The notes under the pieces: model-generated
What the model saw: the letters and a program-made list of their open reading frames with translations, nothing else
The model's database searches: none
What the model was told of the DNA's origin: nothing
NCBI GenBank assembly: GCA_938038165.1
Contig: CALHRB010000067.1
Span: forward strand, 1 to 5,018
Direction: 5' to 3'
DNA: 5,018 bases
DNA from: Candidatus Kapaibacterium sp.
GTDB lineage: Bacteria > Bacteroidota > Ignavibacteria > Kapaibacteriales > UBA2268
Made by a program: the position numbers and the translations under genes
In this document: positions 1 to 5,018 of the stretch, one piece after another
Layout of the letters: every line of letters starts with the position of its first letter
Position numbering within the stretch: the stretch's first letter is position 1

Positions 1-1
1 C

Positions 2-2032
2 GATACACTGTTCTTTTTCCACACTTTTGAAAAAGGTAAAAATTATTATTACCGCTTAAGACAATTTGATACCACAATTGGCTTTGGCGGTAAATGGTAC
101 CCCGAAAAAGATTTTCATTTACTTTCCATAGCCTCAACACAAATTGATTTTTCACCCTATAGAGATGTGTTCAGCTTTGGTAATTATCGTGGATTAATGT
201 GGCAACCAGAGCATTACAACAAATTTGATTATTCTCAATTCCCCGGACTTGAAGGTACCCCCAAGAATTGGTTCCCGAGTTATCACGATTTTTACGCTGC
301 ATTCGGGTGGCAGCACTACTACAGAGAGTGTTGTTGTCAAAGGCGATATATGTTTTTCGGACCCAAAAAATGTCAAGTGGTAGAAAATTATACAACTTTA
401 TCAAAATGGCAACAAATATTGAGAATTTTTGGTAGAAATTGGAATGGTTCATGCTCTGGCTTCTCCTTCCATTCAGTTGAAAGATGGCTCAAAAACCAAA
501 AACCATATAGTTACCAAATAGAATTCAATGATGATATACAAAGAAAGATTAATCAACAACAGCAATATCAGTTATCTAGACAACATTATAGTTCAGTTTA
601 CAACAGATCCCCATTTGGTGCAGTTGAGTTTTTAAGAAATGTGTTCAACTCTAACAATAAAAATATGCTCCCTGTTCTATCCTTGTGGACTACATACGGA
701 GGACACGCCGTTGTTCCATATATGATTACTAGCGGTCAACAATACGATAGTATATGGGTTTACGATAATTGGTTCCATTTCGATGCAAATGCAAATCAAT
801 CTTGGATTAACAAATTTGTTATTGTTGATAAAGCAAGCGGTTTATGGACATTTCCTAATGGATTTGGAAGTGAATCGTGGTATGGAACAAATATGCAATT
901 AACTCCTGTTTCTAGTTTCGTTTATTCTACTCCAGTTCTGAAAGTTGATAAAAATACTGATGAAATACAATCCAAAAAGAAAAGGGGAGAATTTCTCTTA
1001 AGCTCGAATGATTCACTTATCGCAACTACAGTTTTTGTCAGCGATCCCAATGATGTCTCAATTAAAGATTCAAAAGGGAATATAGTTAAATTAACTGACT
1101 ACAGTAACATAGATTCATCAAACATCCAAATAATTAAAATGTATGGTGGATTGAAAGATGATCCTTCTCTGAAAATTATTGGTGCACACATTTTTGCAGA
1201 TGATGATAAATCCGAATATACAATCGAAAAAGTCAATAAAAGTAGCGACACTTCAACGATAAATATTTATGGTCTTGGGTATGATGGTGAATTTAAATGG
1301 AAAGGAGAAAACAATTCCAAAGTCAATGTTATTATTTCAGATATGAATCACGGTATAAAACTTAAAAGTGAGAAAAATACCGAAATTATAGATTTTGTTG
1401 TCGTTAAAATCGACGAAGAACATAATTATCAGAAGTCTATCAAAATTGATAAAACAAATTTAGGTAATAATGAAGAGTTTTTCGCCGGATTTTCACCCGA
1501 CAGCAAAGAATTTAGAATCACAAATAATGGTAATGATAAAGAATACAATATTGTAGTTGATTTGGGAATTGAAATACCTTTAAAAGATGTTAAATTTGGT
1601 AGTAAAGATACTCACATTTATACGCTTGAGGAGTCTAATGATGATGATACCACCAAATTGATTATTAAAATTGATAGAAGTGCCTCAGGCAAATCAGATA
1701 CAACAATTGTTTATGATGGTAAAATAGATTCTACAACAAGTATTGCTGAATGGTATAATTCAAAGAAAATCATCAATACAAAAGTTGAAATTTATCCGAA
1801 CCCTGTTAGTGAAGACCTTTCATTTAAGTTATTACTGAGTAAATATAATTTTATTGAAATCAAAATAATTGATTCTCAAGGTAAAGAAGTTAAAACAATC
1901 ATTAAAGATTACAGATCTATGGGTGAATACATAATATCAACTGATATTAGAGAACTAAGCTCAGGTTTGTACTATCTCAACATAAATACTCCCGACCAAG
2001 TAATAACAGAAAGTTTTTTGATTATAAGGTAA
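2..2032 (+). CDS. Large T9SS-secreted protein with predicted cysteine-peptidase-like domain, 5' partial
   Basis: The frame is open from base 2 to the TAA at 2030-2032 (676 visible residues, numbered here from base 2). No ATG lies in the first 55 codons, so the start is upstream; the GTG at 167 is an ordinary internal Val codon. Residues 595-676 form a type IX secretion C-terminal sorting domain: the IYPNP motif, an 'IKIIDSQGKEV' strand, then 'LSSGLYYLNI' and a final strand ending in IR. The protein should therefore cross the outer membrane through T9SS and be attached to the surface or released. Residues 146-260 resemble a papain/C39-like peptidase: Cys151 in NGSCSGFS at the start of a helix, His235 in YGGHAVVPY, and Asp255-Asn256 in WVYDNW. 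The spacings (84, then 20) suit C39-like enzymes better than papain. The usual oxyanion Gln six residues before Cys is Arg here, so activity is uncertain. Residues 300-590 are beta-rich and unassigned. Codons about 86-123 may be out of frame (see findings). It may head an operon with the genes downstream. Confidence 0.85.
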   Translation, partial: DTLFFFHTFEKGKNYYYRLRQFDTTIGFGGKWYPEKDFHLLSIASTQIDFSPYRDVFSFGNYRGLMWQPEHYNKFDYSQFPGLEGTPKNWFPSYHDFYAAFGWQHYYRECCCQRRYMFFGPKKCQVVENYTTLSKWQQILRIFGRNWNGSCSGFSFHSVERWLKNQKPYSYQIEFNDDIQRKINQQQQYQLSRQHYSSVYNRSPFGAVEFLRNVFNSNNKNMLPVLSLWTTYGGHAVVPYMITSGQQYDSIWVYDNWFHFDANANQSWINKFVIVDKASGLWTFPNGFGSESWYGTNMQLTPVSSFVYSTPVLKVDKNTDEIQSKKKRGEFLLSSNDSLIATTVFVSDPNDVSIKDSKGNIVKLTDYSNIDSSNIQIIKMYGGLKDDPSLKIIGAHIFADDDKSEYTIEKVNKSSDTSTINIYGLGYDGEFKWKGENNSKVNVIISDMNHGIKLKSEKNTEIIDFVVVKIDEEHNYQKSIKIDKTNLGNNEEFFAGFSPDSKEFRITNNGNDKEYNIVVDLGIEIPLKDVKFGSKDTHIYTLEESNDDDTTKLIIKIDRSASGKSDTTIVYDGKIDSTTSIAEWYNSKKIINTKVEIYPNPVSEDLSFKLLLSKYNFIEIKIIDSQGKEVKTIIKDYRSMGEYIISTDIRELSSGLYYLNINTPDQVITESFLIIR
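449..769 (+). other. Predicted papain/C39-like cysteine-peptidase core within the T9SS protein
   Basis: The presumed nucleophile Cys is encoded at 452-454 (SCSGFSF context), the presumed His at 704-706 (GGHAVV) and the presumed Asp/Asn pair at 764-769 (VYDNW). The order Cys-His-Asp/Asn, the Gly-rich turn before His and the hydrophobic strand before Asp are seen in the sequence. Assignment to the papain-like fold is by analogy with known families. A Gln-rich segment (INQQQQYQ) lies between Cys and His. The domain could instead be an inactive, binding-only relative. Confidence 0.5.
1784..2029 (+). other. Type IX secretion C-terminal sorting domain
   Basis: These 82 codons close the first gene. 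They carry the hallmarks of the T9SS type A sorting domain: VEIYPNPVS at the start, an 'I.IIDSQGKEV' strand, and the 'LSSGLYYLNI' segment followed by a last beta strand at the extreme C-terminus. The domain is recognised by the T9SS outer-membrane machinery and is normally removed on export. It is the strongest taxonomic clue in the window, since T9SS is confined to Bacteroidota and related phyla. Confidence 0.93.
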
Positions 2033-2045
2033 TTTAGGTTTAATT

Positions 2046-3086
2046 ATGAAATATTTAATTGCAATATATTTAATTATTATATTCGGCAATATCTCATTCT
2101 CCCAAGACGTTCCCCGAGTTATCTCATATCAGGGCGTTCTGGTAGATGCGAATGGAAAGCCCGTTAATTCGGACAATTTATTGGTTAATTTTGCATTCTA
2201 TGATGCTGAAAACGGTGGGAATAAGTTAGGTAATATCAAGCCAAGAAGCTTAAAAGTTCAAGGAGGCTTGTTTTTTACACTTTTAGGCAGCGAGTCAGAA
2301 GATATATTGCCCGCATTCGATAGACCAACGTGGTTGGAGATTGAAACAAATGGAACGAAAAATCGGGTTCTGATGACAGCCGCTGTTTATGCTTTGAATA
2401 TACCGGATGGAATTGTAACGCCGAAAAAAATCAAATCAGAATCTATAGAACTACATCACTTAAAACAAGGTAACAATGTAGGTGAAATATTGAAATGGGA
2501 TGGAACTAATTGGATTAGAGAAATAGACAATTCTTTAAAAAGAGTAACAGCAATCCAACCTATTGAAGGAAGTGGTACTGAATCAGATCCCTTGAGAATA
2601 ACATTACCAGAATCTTTACCAATTGGTAGTATTTTAGCATATTGGGGAAATAATCCACCAGAAGGATGGTTACTTTGTGATGGTTCAGATATACCAGATA
2701 CATATTCTAAATTAAGAGTTTTTCTTAAATCAACTTCAACCCCAGATTTAAGAGGAATGTTTTTAAGAGGTGCAAATACAACAATAAACAAACCCTCAAA
2801 AGGTCCTGATGGTGATCCCGATGAGTTAAAAAGAATAGGTGGATTGGGTGTTTCAAAAGTTGGGAGCTTTCAAATGGATGCTTTTCAAGATCATCTACAT
2901 ACATATAGAGGAATATTCACTGGTGTTGCAGCCGGCGGTGGTCATGCTTTAGGTTTTAGCGGTTCAACAAGTGCCACAGATTTTACATCTGATTCGCGAA
3001 CTATATCTACAAATCCTAATCAGAGATTTTCCACCGAGACCCGCCCAAAAAATGTATATGTTAATTTCATAATAAAAGCGAGGTAA
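2046..3086 (+). CDS. Secreted fibre-like protein with phage tail-collar domain
   Basis: This 346-residue protein has a Sec signal peptide (residues 1-19, hydrophobic core LIAIYLIIIFG) with likely cleavage before Gln20. Residues 21-160 form an N-terminal module common in exported bacterial proteins: ISYQGVLVDANGKPV, then 'NFAFYDAENGG', 'LLGSE', 'RPTWLEIE', 'TAAVYALN' and the linker 'GEILKWDGTNWI'. A GSGTESDPLRI segment (175-185) leads to a phage tail-collar domain at 191-242 (PIGSILAYW, PPEGWLLCDGS, TPDLRGMFLRGA). The C-terminal part (275-346) is of tail-fibre type, with FQMDAFQDHLHTY and the closing ETRPKNVYVNFIIKA. Collar domains form trimeric fibres in phages; here a signal peptide and no sorting domain suggest an exported host fibre or adhesin. 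Only a weak AGG at 2036-2038 precedes the ATG, which starts 13 bases after the previous stop. The function is inferred from domains; the target is unknown. Confidence 0.9.
   Translation: MKYLIAIYLIIIFGNISFSQDVPRVISYQGVLVDANGKPVNSDNLLVNFAFYDAENGGNKLGNIKPRSLKVQGGLFFTLLGSESEDILPAFDRPTWLEIETNGTKNRVLMTAAVYALNIPDGIVTPKKIKSESIELHHLKQGNNVGEILKWDGTNWIREIDNSLKRVTAIQPIEGSGTESDPLRITLPESLPIGSILAYWGNNPPEGWLLCDGSDIPDTYSKLRVFLKSTSTPDLRGMFLRGANTTINKPSKGPDGDPDELKRIGGLGVSKVGSFQMDAFQDHLHTYRGIFTGVAAGGGHALGFSGSTSATDFTSDSRTISTNPNQRFSTETRPKNVYVNFIIKAR
2101..2154 (+). repeat. Direct repeat copy 1: mature N-terminus of the fibre-like protein
   Basis: These 54 bases match 4965-5018 at 51 positions, and the first 37 are identical. 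The match begins two bases before the codon for the predicted mature Gln residue and covers the peptide QDVPRVISYQGVLVDAN. All three differences are synonymous third-position changes (two Val codons, one Ala codon). Copy 2 is cut by the window edge, so the true repeat may be longer. Confidence 0.92.
2616..2771 (+). other. Phage tail-collar domain
   Basis: The segment encodes residues 191-242 of the fibre-like protein. The pattern PIGSILAYWG..PPEGWLLCDGS, followed by a short loop and TPDLRGMFLRGA, matches the phage tail-collar family found in short and long tail fibres. In phages this domain sits next to the receptor-binding tip and takes part in trimerisation. Confidence 0.88.
3077..3083 (+). 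promoter_or_regulatory. Ribosome binding site of the lipoprotein gene
   Basis: AGCGAGG lies inside the last codons of the upstream gene, with its GAGG core five bases before the ATG at 3089. It supports that start and suggests translational coupling across the 2-base gap. Confidence 0.5.
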
Positions 3087-3088
3087 AT

Positions 3089-4891
3089 ATGAAAAATGTA
3101 TATAGAATTTTCGCATTGTTTTTTCTAATCATAGCTTTGTTAGGTTGTGATAATTCCTCTCAACCTAGTGACAATAAAGGAAAAGTAGAAAATTTATCTA
3201 AAATAGTTACTGGTAGAATTATTGATTATGATGGTAATGGTATCCAGGATGTTAAGGTTTCTATAGATAACTTAACTACAACAACAGATATAAAAGGTTT
3301 TTTTAAGTTTAACAATTTAGAAAAAAATAACTCTGAGATAATCTTTGTGAAAGCAGAAAAACAGGGCTATCATACGAAATACTATAAAACCCAAAAGCAA
3401 GATAATGCTACACTAATAACAATGACTTTAAAAGAAAAAGAACTTTCAACTGTATTCAATGCAAAAAATGGTGTTACACATTTTTACAATAATGGTTCAA
3501 GCATTACCATTCCTCAAAATAGTTTAGTTGTCGAAACAACAAAGCAATTATATTCTGGAGATGCGTATATGTATTCATTTTCTTTAGCTGGTGATGATGA
3601 AGATATGCCAAATAATTTTCCTGGGGATTTTAGTGCAACAAATAGTGGTGGAGAATCTACATCTTTATTCACACATGGTATTCAAACAGTAGAACTTTAT
3701 ACTTCAGATGGAAAAAAACTTAATTTAGGTGAGAACAAAAAAGCTAAATTAACATTTCAAATACCGCAAATTTTACAAGGTCAAAACCCTCAAGAATTTC
3801 CTATTTGGCATTTCAACGTAACCAATGGGTTGTGGGAAGAAACAGGCAAGGCTATTTTAAAAGGAAGTTTTTATGAAACGGAAGTATCACATTTCAGCAC
3901 AGTAAATCTCGACTATCCAACTTCAAATGCAACAATTGTCGTAACAGTAGTAGATTGTGATAATAGACCATTATCTGGAGTAACTGTTGAACTTTTAAGT
4001 ATACAAGGCACCACAAGTGATAATGGTAAGATAACATTTATTAGGGTTCCTACGAGTATGGCTCTTAATCGGCCATCTATACTTAATATTCGTGCAAGTG
4101 GTTTATTGAATGGATATTTGTCTTCTAACACAATTTCTATAAATGATTTACAGCCGAATGAAACTCGTAAAGTTACAATAAGATTGCAAGCAACTACTTT
4201 GACAGGAAGATTAGTAGATTGTAATAACAATACATTAACGGGAATGGTGAGTGCAAACTGGGGGCAAAATGGTTTTAGCTATGGATATACAGATGCTAAT
4301 GGAGTTTTCAAAATCGCTATACCATCTAATTCACAAGTAACGGTTTATTATCCTCTTGGAAAATATCAAACAATTTCAGTCCCTAATGGTTGTAATAGTT
4401 TTACTGTCGGTGATGTTAAAATAGATCCTAATGGAAATGATTGTAAAAACTCTGGTGGTGGTATCGGTAATTGTTCACTTATATGGAGTTATCAAGGAAA
4501 AACTTATAATGCTAATGATTATAAATATCAGGGTCAAACAATTTGTGTCTCATATACCTCTGGCAGATTATTGATTAGAGGCATGGTTTCTGATAATCTC
4601 GCTGAAGGATTATCCATTATAGCAAATATTGGTGAAAAAGGTACTTTTGAAATAGGAAGACCTGAACAAGAACCTGCTAATGCAATTTTAATTTTACAAG
4701 GTGGAGAACAAGCAGTTTCATACTATATTGATAGTTCAAGTGGTAAAATAGAGTCGAAATCAGCAAGAGGTGAACTCTTTATAGAAGAATTTACAAGTAA
4801 AGTAATAAAAGGAAGATTTACCTGTAACCTATACCGTCAAAATGGAACTACAGTAGGTATAGTCAGTGGTAGTTTCAATTTATCACGTTAA
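3089..4891 (+). CDS. Multidomain lipoprotein with carboxypeptidase-regulatory-like domains
   Basis: This 600-residue protein starts with a lipoprotein signal: basic K2/R6, hydrophobic core, lipobox LLGC with Cys20 as the lipidated residue, then a short Ser/Asp/Asn-rich tether. Residues 38-113 are a carboxypeptidase-regulatory-like beta-sandwich (TGRIIDYDGNGIQDVKVSI, TDIKGFFKFNNL). Residues 114-277 form a beta domain with SITIPQNSLV and the segment 'PIWHFNVTNGLWEETG...VSHFSTVNLD', typical of bacterial lipoproteins carrying such regulatory-like domains. Two more Ig-like repeats follow at 280-365 (VVDCDNRPLSGVTVELL) and 368-445 (GRLVDCNNNTLTG, TDANGVFKIAI). A Gly-rich linker (455-460) leads to a C-terminal beta domain at 461-600, ending KGRFTCNLYRQNG...VSGSFNLSR; this pattern recalls small Bacteroidota lipoprotein domains such as DUF6252, but I cannot confirm it. 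The protein is probably anchored in the outer membrane, on either face. No catalytic motif is seen, so a binding, scaffold or anchoring role is inferred. Confidence 0.88.
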   Translation: MKNVYRIFALFFLIIALLGCDNSSQPSDNKGKVENLSKIVTGRIIDYDGNGIQDVKVSIDNLTTTTDIKGFFKFNNLEKNNSEIIFVKAEKQGYHTKYYKTQKQDNATLITMTLKEKELSTVFNAKNGVTHFYNNGSSITIPQNSLVVETTKQLYSGDAYMYSFSLAGDDEDMPNNFPGDFSATNSGGESTSLFTHGIQTVELYTSDGKKLNLGENKKAKLTFQIPQILQGQNPQEFPIWHFNVTNGLWEETGKAILKGSFYETEVSHFSTVNLDYPTSNATIVVTVVDCDNRPLSGVTVELLSIQGTTSDNGKITFIRVPTSMALNRPSILNIRASGLLNGYLSSNTISINDLQPNETRKVTIRLQATTLTGRLVDCNNNTLTGMVSANWGQNGFSYGYTDANGVFKIAIPSNSQVTVYYPLGKYQTISVPNGCNSFTVGDVKIDPNGNDCKNSGGGIGNCSLIWSYQGKTYNANDYKYQGQTICVSYTSGRLLIRGMVSDNLAEGLSIIANIGEKGTFEIGRPEQEPANAILILQGGEQAVSYYIDSSSGKIESKSARGELFIEEFTSKVIKGRFTCNLYRQNGTTVGIVSGSFNLSR

Positions 4892-4892
4892 T

Positions 4893-4898
4893 GGAGAG
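4893..4898 (+). promoter_or_regulatory. Ribosome binding site of the fourth gene
   Basis: GGAGAG stands five bases before the ATG at 4904, the clearest Shine-Dalgarno match in the window. It decides the start in favour of 4904 over the out-of-frame ATG at 4891 that overlaps the upstream stop codon. Confidence 0.6.
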
Positions 4899-4903
4899 AA
4901 AAT

Positions 4904-5018
4904 ATGAATTTTATTAAAAGAGTAGTTTTATTATTAATTCCCTTTATAACTGTGTCACTTTATGCCCAAGACGTTCCCCGAGTTATCTCATATCAGGGCG
5001 TACTGGTGGATGCTAATG
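4904..5018 (+). CDS. Secreted protein with the same N-terminal module as the fibre-like protein, 3' partial
   Basis: Only the first 38 codons are present. They encode a Sec signal peptide (basic K5/R6, core VVLLLIPFITV, cleavage after LYA) and then QDVPRVISYQGVLVDAN, which is identical over 17 residues to the mature start of the protein encoded at 2046-3086. The two signal peptides share no evident similarity. The gene begins 12 bases after the lipoprotein stop codon, so it belongs to the same run of genes. By analogy it should continue with the 'ISYQG' module, but whether it also ends in a tail-collar domain cannot be seen here. Confidence 0.88.
   Translation, partial: MNFIKRVVLLLIPFITVSLYAQDVPRVISYQGVLVDAN
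4965..5018 (+). repeat. Direct repeat copy 2: mature N-terminus of the fourth gene, truncated by the window
   Basis: This is the second copy of the repeat at 2101-2154, in the same orientation and the same reading frame of a paralogous gene, about 2.86 kb downstream. The sequence upstream of it, which encodes the signal peptide, does not align with that of copy 1. The repeat runs to the window edge. Confidence 0.92.

Noticed and set aside
167..169. GTG as the start codon of the first gene
   Set aside because: The frame stays open upstream to the window edge with coding-like residues, no ribosome binding site precedes the GTG, and the protein is clearly longer on the N-terminal side.
171..452. 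Open frames on the minus strand opposite the first gene
   Set aside because: They lie within a well-supported + strand coding region in a locally GC-richer stretch, lack ribosome binding sites and show no recognisable protein features. The minus-strand frames at 2456-2791 and 3913-4230 are dismissed for the same reason.
2033..2045. Promoter or terminator between the first and second genes
   Set aside because: The 13-base gap is too short for either, and shows no hairpin or recognisable promoter elements; the gaps at 3087-3088 and 4892-4903 are likewise too small.
2616..3086. Prophage tail-fibre gene
   Set aside because: The collar domain is phage-like, but the protein has a signal peptide and a host-type N-terminal module, and its neighbours are a lipoprotein and a T9SS cargo. 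No other phage gene is visible.
2860..3086. Variable region of a diversity-generating retroelement in the fibre C-terminus
   Set aside because: There is no template-like second copy of this segment, no reverse transcriptase and no runs of adenine-variable codons in the window.
4891..4893. ATG overlapping the lipoprotein stop codon as the start of the fourth gene
   Set aside because: It is in a different frame from the signal peptide and the QDVPRVISYQG segment, and GGAGAG is correctly spaced for the ATG at 4904 instead.

Overview
The window holds four genes, all on the + strand and packed end to end with gaps of 13, 2 and 12 bases, so they most likely form one transcript that continues past both edges. 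The DNA is AT-rich. The first gene ends in a type IX secretion (T9SS) C-terminal sorting domain, and the other three products start with signal peptides, one of them a lipoprotein signal. Two predicted mature proteins begin with Gln right after the cleavage site, as is common in exported Bacteroidota proteins. Together this points to the Bacteroidota/Ignavibacteriota/Chlorobiota group, probably an environmental lineage; the exact taxon cannot be read from the sequence.

Layout. (1) Bases 2-2032: the 3' part of a large secreted protein with a predicted papain/C39-like cysteine-peptidase module, a long beta-rich stalk and a T9SS sorting domain. Its start lies upstream of the window, and a stretch near 258-370 looks as if it is read in the wrong frame between two compensating indels. 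(2) 2046-3086: a secreted fibre-like protein with a signal peptide, an N-terminal 'ISYQG...' module, and a phage tail-collar domain with a tail-fibre-type C-terminus containing an HxH motif. (3) 3089-4891: a lipoprotein built from several carboxypeptidase-regulatory-like beta domains and an unassigned C-terminal beta domain. (4) 4904-5018: the start of a second protein of the same family as gene 2. Its first 17 mature residues are identical to those of gene 2, and the DNA matches at 51 of 54 positions, although the two signal peptides are unrelated.

Taken together, the cluster encodes exported, cell-surface or extracellular proteins: one large T9SS cargo, paralogous fibre proteins built on a shared N-terminal module, and a lipoprotein that could anchor or present them. 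That joint role is inference; no experimentally described system is recognised. There are no RNA genes, CRISPR arrays, insertion sequences or convincing terminators, and no gene-free stretch longer than 13 bases.
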